Shown: positions 16,590-25,266, counted from the first letter of the stretch. The stretch is 46,782 nucleotides of DNA from Porphyromonadaceae bacterium UBA4702 (GCA_002404675.1 DHKE01000069.1:1-46782); one strand, 5' to 3'. The notes: a model not told the origin generated them from the sequence alone. Translations and numbers: made by a program.

Positions 16590-16664
16590 ATTATATGCGA
16601 TGTCGCAAAAACAGCATTTCAACAGCCGCTTGCAGCCGCGCCTGAAAAAATAATCGGCTGAAAA

Positions 16665-16696
16665 TTTGGCGGAACGGAAAATGTTGCCTAACTTTG
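16665..16696 (+). promoter_or_regulatory. Promoter of tRNA-Ser
   Basis: TTTG (16665-16668), a 20-base spacer and TAACTTTG (16689-16696) make a complete Bacteroidota-type promoter. The expected start lies about 30 bases before the mature tRNA. Confidence 0.75.
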
Positions 16697-16732
16697 CACT
16701 CGCAAAAGGGGCGAGACATTCCCTGACGCGAA

Positions 16733-16817
16733 GGAGAGATGGCAGAGTGGTCGATTGCGGCGGTCTTGAAAACCGTTGAGGGTCACACCTCCGGGGGTTC
16801 GAATCCCTCTCTCTCCG
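16733..16817 (+). tRNA. tRNA-Ser, anticodon UGA
   Basis: The full cloverleaf can be drawn. The acceptor stem is GGAGAGA (16733-16739) with TCTCTCC (16810-16816) and discriminator G. The anticodon stem-loop is GCGGT-CTTGAAA-ACCGT, giving UGA, which reads UCA codons. A long variable arm (GAGG...CCTC), the class II mark of serine tRNAs, is present, and the T arm is GGGGG-TTCGAAT-CCCTC. The 3' CCA is not encoded (CA then ATAAGG follow). A promoter lies just upstream and a terminator just downstream, so it is a single-gene transcript. Confidence 0.97.
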
Positions 16818-16823
16818 CAATAA

Positions 16824-16854
16824 GGTGCAAATCTCATATCTCGTGATTTGCACC
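16824..16854 (+). terminator. Terminator of tRNA-Ser
   Basis: GGTGCAAATC (16824-16833) pairs perfectly with GATTTGCACC (16845-16854) around an 11-base loop, preceded by AA and followed by CTTTATAT. Confidence 0.75.
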
Positions 16855-16937
16855 CTTTATATATCTAATATCCAAGGCACAAACTCTCAATCACTTTTTG
16901 CTCAACTTCGGTGTTTCCGAAAGGGGGCTATTGAGCT

Positions 16938-16988
16938 ATAGAATCCCAGCGAAAGACGTAATAAGGAAGCCCTTCGTTGGGATTCTAT
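16938..16988. repeat. 17-base inverted repeat beside the transposase relic
   Basis: ATAGAATCCCAGCGAAAG on the left (16938-16955) matches the reverse complement of CTTCGTTGGGATTCTAT on the right (16972-16988) with one mismatch and one bulge. The right arm ends 4 bases before the stop of the OrfA relic. It could be a transcription terminator of the lost element or an element end. Apart from this and the tRNA terminator, 16855-16991 shows nothing. Confidence 0.6.
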
Positions 16989-16991
16989 GGT

Positions 16992-17381
16992 TTAGGATGT
17001 CGGTGTAGTCCTTGCATGCAATACCGCTTCGCGTCGCTTGCGTGCAGGGCCTCTATCGTCTGGCAACGGTTTTTTCTTATGTTCTGGGATGTTGAACTTC
17101 CTCTCCGCTACATCGATGATAGCACTGTAGTGGTCGGCCTTAAGGCTGGCTTTCTCGAGTTCTCGCTCAAGGCACTTGACCTTTTCCTCAAGCGTTTATG
17201 CGCCTTCGGCGGCTGGCGCTGCTGTATCCTGCTCGAGCCTGCTTTCCGGGACACGAACGCCGGCTATGCGTTGCCCTTTGTGTGTCTTGTTTCCCAGCGG
17301 CTCTCGGTTTTCTGGCGCAAAGTTACGAACCCAGTTGAAAACCGTCGTCAAGCTCACGCCTGTTTTTTGCGCTTATCGCAT
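16992..17381 (-). pseudogene. Degenerate insertion-sequence OrfA transposase
   Basis: Reading the minus strand from an ATG at 17381 gives one 130-codon frame interrupted by two TAA stops, at codon 3 (17373-17375) and codon 62 (17196-17198). Its first half reads AQKTGVSLTTVFNWVRNFAP, a helix-turn-helix as in IS OrfA proteins. Its second half reads LEEKVKCLERELEKASLKAD and then HYSAIIDVAERKFNIPEHKKK, the coiled-coil tail typical of IS3-type OrfA in Bacteroidota. No OrfB (integrase-core) partner follows. Usual OrfA proteins have extra residues before the helix-turn-helix, so the start is also lost. This is a decayed relic of an element that inserted between tRNA-Ser and birA. Family assignment (IS3-like) is from memory of the coiled-coil pattern. 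Confidence 0.75.
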
Positions 17382-17418
17382 GGTACGTGAATCCGGTAAA
17401 CGGAGGTAGGCGCGAGGG

Positions 17419-18150
17419 TCAGAGGATGAACGACACTTCCTTGAATGCGTATGTGCGCATCGCCCCGCTCTGGTCCATGAGCGTGAGCATGCCGTCGCTC
17501 GCCACTCCGGCAATGGCTGCGCTGAAGCGGCTGCCGTCGGGTGTTGCGAACCGGTACATCCTCCCGTCGCCGCGCCAGAGCCGCTCCATGTACCGGGCGT
17601 GAAGTGCCTGCCGAGAGGCTGGGTCGGCGGTGCTTTGCAGCCGCCGCTCGATGTGTGCTGCAAGCGTCTCGCACACGTCGTCTACGGAATGCTCGCGGCC
17701 TGTCAGCATTGCCATTGAGACGGGGTTGGGCGCGTCGGAGATGAAGCGGAGCTGGTTGACGTTCAGCCCCACGCCGATGACGGTCTGGGTGATGTCGCGC
17801 CCGGTGACGGAGTGTTCTATCAGTATTCCGCTTATCTTGCGGTCGCCGGCGTAGATGTCGTTGGGCCATTTGACGCGGGCGTAGATGCCGCACTCCTCGA
17901 GGGTGTCTGCTACGGCGAGTGCGACGGCCTCGCTGACGGCAAACTGGCACTGTGCGGGGAAGCCTCCGGGCAGCCACAGCATGCTGAAGTTGAGGTTCTT
18001 GCCGTCCTCCGATTCCCAGGAGTTGCCGCGTTGTCCTCGCCCTGCGCCCTGGCAGGGCGTTGTCACCACGGTCAGCGAGGGCAGCCCCTCGGCGTGCTGT
18101 GACAGCCATGTGTTGGTGGACTGCACCCGGGGCAGCTCTATCCTGTTCAT
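17419..18150 (-). CDS. birA: Biotin--[acetyl-CoA-carboxylase] ligase, catalytic type
   Basis: Attaches biotin to carrier lysines, here relevant for the biotinyl domain of the carboxyltransferase at 31572-33572. Key motifs are STNTWL, the biotinyl-AMP loop GAGRGQRGNSWES (GRGRxGR-like with Q), NLNFSMLWLP, VKWPNDIYAGDRKISGILIE and IGVGLNVNQ. At 243 residues it lacks the N-terminal DNA-binding domain of E. coli BirA, so it is a ligase only. The start at 18150 (MNRIELPRVQSTNTW) overlaps the tsaE stop by 4 bases. It is the last gene of the efflux operon. Confidence 0.95.
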   Translation of the reverse strand: MNRIELPRVQSTNTWLSQHAEGLPSLTVVTTPCQGAGRGQRGNSWESEDGKNLNFSMLWLPGGFPAQCQFAVSEAVALAVADTLEECGIYARVKWPNDIYAGDRKISGILIEHSVTGRDITQTVIGVGLNVNQLRFISDAPNPVSMAMLTGREHSVDDVCETLAAHIERRLQSTADPASRQALHARYMERLWRGDGRMYRFATPDGSRFSAAIAGVASDGMLTLMDQSGAMRTYAFKEVSFIL

Positions 18151-18563
18151 GAGGGGAGCGTGATTGTGCGTGAGCCGTCGTCGCTGGTCTCTATGCGCAC
18201 CGGGACGGCATCGTCGGGGATAATTGCAGCTACGCGCTCTGGCCATTCGATGAGGCAGAGTGCACCGGAGTAGAAGTAGTCTTCCGCGCCTATCTCCATG
18301 GCCTCGGCCGCGTCACGGAGGCGGTAGAAGTCGAAGTGGTAGACGGTGTCGCCGCGTGCGTCGCGGTACTCGTTGATGATGCTGAACGAGGGGGAGTTGA
18401 CCGTTTCCTCCACTCCGAGCTGGCGGCATACCTCGGCGATGAACGTGGTCTTGCCTGCGCCCATGGGGGCGTCAAATGTGAAGACGCGGCGGTCGCCTAT
18501 GGCGTTGATGAATGAGCGTGCGGCCTGTGGCAGCTCCTCGAGTGAGCGTATACGTATTTCCAT
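18147..18563 (-). CDS. tsaE: tRNA threonylcarbamoyladenosine biosynthesis ATPase TsaE
   Basis: A 138-residue P-loop ATPase that works with TsaB and TsaD to make t6A37 in ANN-decoding tRNAs. Walker A is APMGAGKTTFIAEVCRQLG, then the typical VNSPSFSIINEY, HFDFYRL and CLIEWPERV segments. Length and motifs are complete. The start at 18563 (MEIRIRSLEELPQAARSF) follows the PII-like stop by 5 bases; a longer open frame upstream overlaps that gene and has no family features. Its stop overlaps birA. Being inside an efflux operon is unusual for this essential gene. Confidence 0.95.
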   Translation of the reverse strand: MEIRIRSLEELPQAARSFINAIGDRRVFTFDAPMGAGKTTFIAEVCRQLGVEETVNSPSFSIINEYRDARGDTVYHFDFYRLRDAAEAMEIGAEDYFYSGALCLIEWPERVAAIIPDDAVPVRIETSDDGSRTITLPS

Positions 18564-18568
18564 GGCTG

Positions 18569-18862
18569 TCAGATGCTTTTTTCGATGTTCCAGACGAATG
18601 CCCGCAGCCCGAGCAGGGGCTTGTCCTGGTCGAGGGCGTGCAGCCGGTCGAGCAGGGGGTCTGCCTTTTCGTCCTCGACCACGGTGATGATTGCGCCGGC
18701 CAGCGAGGGCCATGCGTGCGAGCCGTAGTGTGGGTCGCCTGTCGCGCTGCCGCGCCCGCGCACGGTGTCAACTGCGGTGAAGCCCCGGCAGCCTGTGCGT
18801 GTGAGCGCGTCGATGATGCTGTCGTAGTGTGCCTGGTCGTATGCTATCAGTATGGCTTTCAT
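18569..18862 (-). CDS. PII-like small protein coupled to the RND pump
   Basis: A 97-residue protein with the ferredoxin-like fold pattern of PII-like proteins: MKAILIAYDQAHYDSIIDAL, then GCRGFTAVDTVRGRGSATGDPHYGSHAWPSLAGAIITVVEDEKADPLLDRL. The short T-loop-like GRGSATGDPHYG segment lacks the uridylylated Tyr context of GlnB. The ATG overlaps the pump stop by 4 bases, so the two are made together. PII-like proteins linked to RND pumps are known (DUF3240 with CzcA/CusA pumps), and they may sense small ligands or metals. Direct regulation of the pump is inference. Confidence 0.82.
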   Translation of the reverse strand: MKAILIAYDQAHYDSIIDALTRTGCRGFTAVDTVRGRGSATGDPHYGSHAWPSLAGAIITVVEDEKADPLLDRLHALDQDKPLLGLRAFVWNIEKSI

Positions 18863-21800
18863 TGTTTTTCCTCCTTTGTCAGGTTGATTGATGCGGCTAC
18901 GCGCTCGCGGCGCAGCTTTTTGCGCTTGTTGCGCACCCCTCGCCCGGCAAACGAGCAGTATAGGGTGGGGACGAACAGGAGCGTGAGTATGGTCGAGAAT
19001 GTCAGGCCTCCGATTACGGCTACGCCCATAGGCCTCCACATCTCTGCTCCCTGTCCCGAGCCGATTGCCATTGGGACCATGCCGAGAATTGTGGTGAGTG
19101 TTGTCATCACCACGGGGCGCAGGCGCGAGCGTCCGCCGTCTATCACGGCGCGGCGTATGCTCATGCCGCGCTCGCGGTTGAGCGAGATGTAGTCTATCAG
19201 CACGATGCCGTTCTTGACGACGATGCCGATGAGCATGATTGCGCCGATCATCGACATGATGTTGAGCGTGTGGCCTGTTATCCACAGCATCAGGAACACG
19301 CCGGAGAATGCGAAGAGGAGCGATGTCATGATGATGCCGGGGTATGTGAGCGATTCGAACTGCGCCGCCATGACGATGTATACGAGTATTATGATGAGCG
19401 CGCCGAGCATCAGTAGGTCGGAGAACGAATCCTGCTGGTCCTCAAATGAGCCGGCCAGTCCTATGGTGATGCCTGCGGGGAGGTGCATCCTGTCTATTTC
19501 GGCCTGTGAGGCTGCGACCACGTCGCTCAACGGCACGCCGTCAACGACGGCGGAGACTGTGATGAGCCTTTCGCGGTCCTTGCGCTCTATGGTCGGGGGG
19601 GTGAACCGCTCGACTACGCGGCCGAGCTCCTTGACACGCACGGGGTTGCCCTGGGCGGTGTATACGGTGATGTTCTCGATGTCCTCGAGGCTTGTCCGGT
19701 GGTCGGGGTCGTACATGACCTTGATGTCATACTCCTCGCCGTCCTCGCGGAACTGGGAGGCTGTCGCGCCGTTGATGCGGTTGCGCAGGTACATCGCCAC
19801 GGTCTGCATGTTCAGGCCGTAGAGGGCGAGCTTCTCGCGGTCGAAGTCCACTTGGTATTCGGGCTGGTAGTCTGAGCGCGAGACGGACACGTCTGCAGTG
19901 CCGGGTATCTTCTGCAGCACGGCCTGGAGCTGCCGCGCCACGGAGTCGGTCTCGGTGAAGTCATAGCCGTAGATTTCGTAGTCTACGGTGGACTCGCCGC
20001 TCATCGACATGCCGCGTCCGCCGCCTACGTTGACTTTCGCGGTCTTGAACTCTGGGAAGCCGTCGGCGAGGTCCTGTCGCATGCAGTCTGCTATCTCCTT
20101 GATGCCGCGCTTGCGGTCGCCCGGGTCGGTGAGCGAGATGTTCATCTCGACGATGTGCGAGCCGTTGTCGGAGAGGGAGGCGTATGTGTTGTCAGAGCTT
20201 GCCGGGCCTACGGTGTATTGGAGCACCTTGATTTCGGGGTATTTCTTGCGCCACAGCGCGTCGAGGCGTGCCAGCGACTGCTTGGTCACCTCCACTCGCG
20301 TGCCTATGGGCATCTCGAGGTTGACGCCGATGCGGGCGTTGTCCTGCGTGGGTATGAACTCAGTGCCGACAAACCGCATGAGGAATATTGAGGCGACGAA
20401 TATGGCGAGGCATACGGAGACGGTCGCTGTGCGGTGGGTCACGACGCGGCGCAGCAGTGCGGCGTAGCCGTTGTCGAAGCTGTCGAGCGCACGCTCCACG
20501 GGGCGGAAGAACATGTCGTAGAGGCGGCTGTGGACGGCGGTGAGCTTCAGCCACTGGCTGCAGAGCATCGGCGTGAGCGAGAGGGCGCAGAGTGTGGATA
20601 TGACCATCATGATAGTGACCATCCAGCCGAGCTGGCGGAACAGCACGCCTGTCATGCCTGTCACCATGGTGAGCGGGAAGAACACGGCTATGAGCGTCAG
20701 GGTGGAGGCGATTACGGAGACGGCGACCTCGTTGGTGCCGTGCACGGCGGCCTGCTTGGGGTCTGCGCCGCGCTCGATGTGGGTGGTGACGTTCTCCAGC
20801 ACCACAATGGCGTCATCGACCACCATGCCGATGGAGATCGACAGCGCCGAGAGCGAAATGATGTTGAGCGTGTTGCCGGTGGCGAACAGATATATGAACG
20901 ATGCGATGAGCGAGACGGGTATGGTGATGACGATGATCATCGTCGCCCGCCAGCGTCCGAGGAACATGAACACCACTATCATGACGAACAGCAGAGCGTA
21001 GAGCACCGTCTCCTCGAGCGAGGCTATGGTGTTGCGTATGTTGTCGGAGGTGTCGATGATTACGCCGAGCTTCACGTCGGCGGGTAGGTTCTGCTGCAGC
21101 CGCGGGAGCATCTTCATCACCTTCTCGGAGATCTGCACGGAGTTTGCGCCGGACTGCTTCTGGATTACGATCATCGCGCCCTGGCGTCCGCCGGTGTATG
21201 TCTCCTGGGTGCGCTCCTCGAGTGAGTCGACTACCCGTGCCACGTCGTGGAGGTATATGACGCGCCCCTCGAATGAGCCTACGGGGATGTTGGCCAGCTC
21301 GGAGGTGTCGTCAAACTCGCCCTGGACGCGCAGGGCGTATGTGTTGGAGCCGATGTCGAATGAGCCGCCGGGGGTGTTGCGGTTTTCCGCTCCGATGATT
21401 GAGGCAATGGTCTCGACGCTGAGGCGGTATGCCTCGAGCTGGTGCGGGTCGCAGTATATGTGTACCTCGCGCTTGGGCGCGCCCGATATTGAGACCGAGC
21501 CCACGCCGTCCACACGCGCCAGGGGGTTGGCGACGGCATCGTCGAGTATCTTGTACAGTCCCGGCATGCTCTCGTCGGCCTGGACTGACAGCAGGCAGAT
21601 GGGTATCATGTCTGTCGAGAACTTGAAAATGATCGGGTTCTCGCTGTCGTCGGGGAGCGTCGATTTGACCATGTCGAGCTTGTCGCGCACGTCGTTGGTG
21701 AGCACGTCGATGTCGTATCCGTACTCGAACTCGAGTGTGATGACCGAGGTGTTCTCGCGTGAGGCGGAGGTGATGTGCTTGAGGTGCTCGACGGAGTTGA

Positions 21801-22011
21801 GGGTGTTCTCGAGGGGCTTGGTCACGTTCTGCTCTATGTCCTCCGCGCTTGCCCCGGGGTACATCGTTATGACCATTAGGGTGTTGGTCTCGATGTCCGG
21901 ATAGAGGTCAATCGGCAGTTTCGCGAGCGAGAACAGACCGAGTATTATTACGGCGACGAAACATAGCGTCGTCATCACCGGGCGTTTCACCGCCGAACCG
22001 TATAGACTCAT
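18859..22011 (-). CDS. RND multidrug efflux pump, AcrB/HAE1-type
   Basis: A 1050-residue inner-membrane proton/substrate antiporter of the RND superfamily. It begins MSLYGSAVKRPVMTTLCFVAVIILG and shows two repeats of six transmembrane helices with large periplasmic loops. The transmembrane-4 motif GMVVDDAIVVLENVTTHIE carries the proton-relay acidic pair. GTEFIPTQDNARIGVNLEMPIGTRVEVTKQS and GMVPMAIGSGQGAEMWRPMGVAVIGGL are also typical. With the adaptor and TolC-like protein encoded just upstream it forms a tripartite pump. The start lies 36 bases after the adaptor stop; the end overlaps the PII-like gene by 4 bases. It looks like a drug or lipid exporter (HAE1) rather than a heavy-metal type, but the substrate is not visible. 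Confidence 0.96.
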   Translation of the reverse strand: MSLYGSAVKRPVMTTLCFVAVIILGLFSLAKLPIDLYPDIETNTLMVITMYPGASAEDIEQNVTKPLENTLNSVEHLKHITSASRENTSVITLEFEYGYDIDVLTNDVRDKLDMVKSTLPDDSENPIIFKFSTDMIPICLLSVQADESMPGLYKILDDAVANPLARVDGVGSVSISGAPKREVHIYCDPHQLEAYRLSVETIASIIGAENRNTPGGSFDIGSNTYALRVQGEFDDTSELANIPVGSFEGRVIYLHDVARVVDSLEERTQETYTGGRQGAMIVIQKQSGANSVQISEKVMKMLPRLQQNLPADVKLGVIIDTSDNIRNTIASLEETVLYALLFVMIVVFMFLGRWRATMIIVITIPVSLIASFIYLFATGNTLNIISLSALSISIGMVVDDAIVVLENVTTHIERGADPKQAAVHGTNEVAVSVIASTLTLIAVFFPLTMVTGMTGVLFRQLGWMVTIMMVISTLCALSLTPMLCSQWLKLTAVHSRLYDMFFRPVERALDSFDNGYAALLRRVVTHRTATVSVCLAIFVASIFLMRFVGTEFIPTQDNARIGVNLEMPIGTRVEVTKQSLARLDALWRKKYPEIKVLQYTVGPASSDNTYASLSDNGSHIVEMNISLTDPGDRKRGIKEIADCMRQDLADGFPEFKTAKVNVGGGRGMSMSGESTVDYEIYGYDFTETDSVARQLQAVLQKIPGTADVSVSRSDYQPEYQVDFDREKLALYGLNMQTVAMYLRNRINGATASQFREDGEEYDIKVMYDPDHRTSLEDIENITVYTAQGNPVRVKELGRVVERFTPPTIERKDRERLITVSAVVDGVPLSDVVAASQAEIDRMHLPAGITIGLAGSFEDQQDSFSDLLMLGALIIILVYIVMAAQFESLTYPGIIMTSLLFAFSGVFLMLWITGHTLNIMSMIGAIMLIGIVVKNGIVLIDYISLNRERGMSIRRAVIDGGRSRLRPVVMTTLTTILGMVPMAIGSGQGAEMWRPMGVAVIGGLTFSTILTLLFVPTLYCSFAGRGVRNKRKKLRRERVAASINLTKEEKQ

Positions 22012-22047
22012 GCCTTGCAGTGTTTATATGAGGGTGAAACAGATGCG

Positions 22048-23100
22048 TTATTTTGCCACGCGCACTTTCGCGCCGTTTGAGAGGCGGGACTGCCCCTCGA
22101 CGACAACGTCGGCCTGCGCGGGCAGCCCGGAGATGATTTCGTATGCGTCGCCGAGCCGCTGCCCCAGCTCCACGAGGCGGTACTCGACCTTGCCGTTGTT
22201 GTAGACGTACACGTACTTGTTGCCCGAGCCCTGCTGCTTGACGACGGCCTTGTCAGGCACTACGACATGGTTGGCAGTGCCGAGGTTGAGCGACACGCGG
22301 CCGAACATGCCGGGAAGTATCCGGTTGTCGCTGTTGGGGAGCGTCACCTCGGCGGAGAATGTGCGTGTGGCGGCGTCTACGGAGGGCGAAATCAGGGTCA
22401 CGTACCCCTTGAACACCTCATCGCCGTAGGTGTCGAAAGTCACCGTGGCGGGCATGCCGCGCTTCACCTGCGCCAGCTCTGTCTCGGAGACGTTGATGAC
22501 TATCTTGACGGGCTGCACCTGCGAAATGGTGAGTATGGGGAGCTGCCCGGTCATGTCGCCCGGGTCGTAGTTGCGTGCCGTCACCACGCCGCTTATAGGT
22601 GAGGTCAGGACGGTGTTCTCGGCAGCGTTGCGCAGTGTGCGCTGTGCCGTTGCGAGTGCGTTGCGAGCGTTGATGACCTGTGTCTCCATCTGGTCAACGG
22701 CCTGCTTGGTGCCGCCTCCTATCCGGTACAGCTCGAGGGCGCGGTTGTAGTCGTTGGTCACGCTCGCCAGGTTGGCGCGAGCGTTGTCCACCTGTATCTG
22801 GTACGTGGCGGCGTTCACGTCGTCCATAACGACGAGCTTCTGCCCCCGGGTGACGCGCTGCCCCTCGTCCACATATATGGCTTTGATGCGGTTTGACATC
22901 ATCGCGGAGATGTTGTTGACCTTGTCGGCCTCGACGCTTGCGGTGTAAACGCTCACCTGCGCCACCTCGCGCTCCGTAACGCGCTCTATGCGCACGACCG
23001 GGGTCTCGTCGGCCGCTTCCTTCTGCTGCTCTTTGTCGCCGCACGCTGCCAGCGTCATGAGCGCAGCGAGCGCTGTTGTGTATATATGGGTGTGTCTCAT
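22048..23100 (-). CDS. Efflux adaptor lipoprotein (membrane fusion protein)
   Basis: A 350-residue periplasmic adaptor of the HlyD/AcrA family. The signal peptide ends in a lipobox (LAALMTLAACGDKEQQ), so it is probably anchored in the inner membrane by lipid. The hairpin and lipoyl halves are visible: MMSNRIKAIYVDEGQRVTRGQKLVVMDD, a coiled-coil (QVDNARANLASVTNDYNRALELYRIGGGTKQAVDQME), then TSPISGVVTARNYDPGDMTG. The beta-barrel part follows (ETELAQVKRGMPATVTF) with the membrane-proximal domain after it. It sits 12 bases after the TolC-like gene and 36 before the pump gene. Confidence 0.95.
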   Translation of the reverse strand: MRHTHIYTTALAALMTLAACGDKEQQKEAADETPVVRIERVTEREVAQVSVYTASVEADKVNNISAMMSNRIKAIYVDEGQRVTRGQKLVVMDDVNAATYQIQVDNARANLASVTNDYNRALELYRIGGGTKQAVDQMETQVINARNALATAQRTLRNAAENTVLTSPISGVVTARNYDPGDMTGQLPILTISQVQPVKIVINVSETELAQVKRGMPATVTFDTYGDEVFKGYVTLISPSVDAATRTFSAEVTLPNSDNRILPGMFGRVSLNLGTANHVVVPDKAVVKQQGSGNKYVYVYNNGKVEYRLVELGQRLGDAYEIISGLPAQADVVVEGQSRLSNGAKVRVAK

Positions 23101-23112
23101 CTGTGTGTCGTG

Positions 23113-24561
23113 TTACTCTGTTGTAGCGGGGTATGTGTATCCGGCGTTCTGCAGCTCGTCTTCGCGCCCGAGGAGCAGGTCGAGCTGGCTCGCTGATATG
23201 AGGTAGTTGTAAATGGCTTGCAGGTATGCGAGCTTGGCGGCGGTCTCTGCGACCTCGCTGTCGCGCAGGCTCAGGTAGGACCCGGCGCCTATCTCGAAGC
23301 TGCGCTTCATGATCTCATGCGCCTTCTCGGCCTGCCGCACCCCCTCTGCCGAGGTGTCTATCTGTTTGGCCTCCTTGCGTATGTTCTCCAGGGCGAGGTC
23401 TATCTGCATGTTGAGCGTGTTGACCAGGTTGTCGCGCTGCAGCCTCGCCTCCTTGACCTGCACCTCGGCCTGTTTGAGGCCGTAGTATTTCGAGCCGCCG
23501 GAGAATAGGGGGACGGAGAGCGACAGCCCCAGGTTGCTGTAGGGGTTGAACTGCTGGCTGCGCAGTGCGTTGCCGTTGCTCAGTGCGCTCCAGCTGTAGG
23601 AGAACTGCGCGGCAAGTGTCGGCACCCACGCGAGCTTCTTGAGGCTTGCGGTCTGCTCGAGCATCCGCGTCTGTATGTCGAGCGAGCGCAGGTCGGAGTT
23701 GCCCTGCAGCGAGCGGTCTATGCCGGCGATGCGGCCGTACATCTCCTGCCGCATGTCCGTCAGGGTCATGTCGGGGTCGATGACGATGTCGTCGGTGATG
23801 CCCATCAGCACCTTCAGCTGCAGCCGTGCGCGGTCTATCGCTATTTGTGCCTGTATCAGCTCGGGCTCGACGTTCTTCACCTGCACCGACGAGCGCAGCA
23901 CGTCGTATTCGGTGGCTGTCCCCATTGAGAACTGCTTCTCGTATAGGCCGGCGGTGTATTTGGCGAGCTCGTAGTTCTCGCGCACCACGTCATACGATGC
24001 CTTGGCGAGCATGAGCGTGTAGTACGCCTGGTTGACCTGGTCTGCCAGGTCGAGGCGCGAGGCTCGTGCCTTCTCGCAGCTGGCGAGTATCTGCGTCTCG
24101 CTGAGCTGCAGCGACTTCCACAGCGTCGGGGCTATGAGCGGCACGGAGGCGGAGAACCCGAAGTTCCACGTGTTGTCGGTGCCCATCTTGAACGACTGCG
24201 TTTCGCCGCCCATGTTCATGCTCACGGTCTGCAGGGCGAGGGCGCGCTGGTATGCGCCGGTGAAGTCGATCTGGGGCAGCAGCGAGGCGCGTGTCTCCTT
24301 CTTGGCCAGGTCGAGGCGCGTGATTTCCATGTCGGCAATCTTGATGACAGGGCTTTCCTGCAACGCAATGCGCAGGCACTCGCTGCGGGACAGCACCACG
24401 GCCTTGCCGGCAGCCGAGTCCACCGCAGCAGCGTCTGTCGCCATGGCAGTGTCGGCTATGGGGTCTTCCGTCACCACTGCGGGGCGCGGCTCTTGCGCAG
24501 CGGCAGCGGCAGCTGCCAGCACGCACAGGGCGGACGGAATGTATCTTGTCAGGTATTTCAT
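23113..24561 (-). CDS. TolC-family outer-membrane efflux protein
   Basis: A 482-residue outer-membrane channel of the TolC/OEP family. It has a signal peptide (MKYLTRYIPSALCVLAAAAAAAQ), an N-terminal segment LSRSECLRIALQESPVIKIADMEI, and two long alpha-helical repeats, with the second-half LGLSLSVPLFSGGSKYYGLKQAEVQVKEARLQRDNLVNT motif typical of the family. No lipobox is present. The ATG overlaps the TetR stop by 4 bases, giving translational coupling, and the adaptor gene follows after 12 bases. Confidence 0.95.
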   Translation of the reverse strand: MKYLTRYIPSALCVLAAAAAAAQEPRPAVVTEDPIADTAMATDAAAVDSAAGKAVVLSRSECLRIALQESPVIKIADMEITRLDLAKKETRASLLPQIDFTGAYQRALALQTVSMNMGGETQSFKMGTDNTWNFGFSASVPLIAPTLWKSLQLSETQILASCEKARASRLDLADQVNQAYYTLMLAKASYDVVRENYELAKYTAGLYEKQFSMGTATEYDVLRSSVQVKNVEPELIQAQIAIDRARLQLKVLMGITDDIVIDPDMTLTDMRQEMYGRIAGIDRSLQGNSDLRSLDIQTRMLEQTASLKKLAWVPTLAAQFSYSWSALSNGNALRSQQFNPYSNLGLSLSVPLFSGGSKYYGLKQAEVQVKEARLQRDNLVNTLNMQIDLALENIRKEAKQIDTSAEGVRQAEKAHEIMKRSFEIGAGSYLSLRDSEVAETAAKLAYLQAIYNYLISASQLDLLLGREDELQNAGYTYPATTE

Positions 24562-25253
24562 ATATCTCTGGTTGTCAGCGTGTTTGTCTGTTGGCCTGTT
24601 TCTGTGCCGTCAGGGCGGAGGAGTTTTGCGGTCAGCCCGTCCAGGATTTGCATCCCCTTGGGTGTGGCGATGCTGCGCAGGAAGCCTATGGTGATGCTTT
24701 CGTAGGCCTGCGCCAATGTGACATCTGGCGGGAACACGTCGTGCATACAGGCCAGCGACTCGTATTGCAGCACAATGAGCCGCAGCGTTACGGGGTAGTT
24801 CACGTCGGTGCGGAACACCCCCTGCTCCACGCCGCGCCGTGTCTGCTGCGCGATGCACTCTATGGTCTCGCGGTTGCGGTTCTCCATGTTGCGGCGCAGC
24901 GAGGCCAGGTGGCGCAGGTCGCGGAAAAACTCCGGGCATACGGACTGCATCATGCGCATCTCGTCAAAGGCGTGCAGCACCATTGCCTCCATGATGTTGC
25001 CTGACGTGCGGAAACGCCTGTCGGCATTAGCCCGCAGCCGCTTCTGCATGTTGTCGGTCACGCGGATGAGCATCTCCTCCTTGCTGCCGAATATCTCGTA
25101 CAGCGTCCGCTTGGACATGCCGAGTTCGGCCGCCACCAGATCCATGGTGCAGCCCTTTATGCCCCTTTTGGTGAGGATGTCCTCGATGCGCCGGTACAGG
25201 TGCTGGCGCTCTTCCGGGACGCTGTTGCCGTTTTCTGTATTCTCCTCTTTCAT
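24558..25253 (-). CDS. TetR-family repressor of the efflux operon
   Basis: A 231-residue regulator. The N-terminal helix-turn-helix is seen at about residues 22-68: RIEDILTKRGIKGCTMDLVAAELGMSKRTLYEIFGSKEEML. The C-terminal half is a helical ligand-binding domain, with a TetR_C-like part containing FRDLRHLASLRR and AIATPKG-like sequence. It is the first gene of the operon and overlaps the TolC-like gene by 4 bases, so it very likely represses its own operon in response to a pump substrate. The promoter is at 25267-25297, with only 8-9 bases of leader. Confidence 0.94.
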   Translation of the reverse strand: MKEENTENGNSVPEERQHLYRRIEDILTKRGIKGCTMDLVAAELGMSKRTLYEIFGSKEEMLIRVTDNMQKRLRANADRRFRTSGNIMEAMVLHAFDEMRMMQSVCPEFFRDLRHLASLRRNMENRNRETIECIAQQTRRGVEQGVFRTDVNYPVTLRLIVLQYESLACMHDVFPPDVTLAQAYESITIGFLRSIATPKGMQILDGLTAKLLRPDGTETGQQTNTLTTRDI

Positions 25254-25266
25254 ATTATAGGCAGCG

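Noticed and set aside
16977..17390. Plus-strand open frame of 137 codons between tRNA-Ser and birA
   Set aside because: It is antisense to the OrfA relic, which has recognisable transposase features on the minus strand.
18859..22011. Heavy-metal (CzcA/CusA) pump, suggested by the PII-like neighbour
   Set aside because: The pump lacks an evident methionine-rich metal pathway and no metal-binding proteins are adjacent; the HAE1 drug-type reading fits better, although the PII-like partner keeps the question slightly open.
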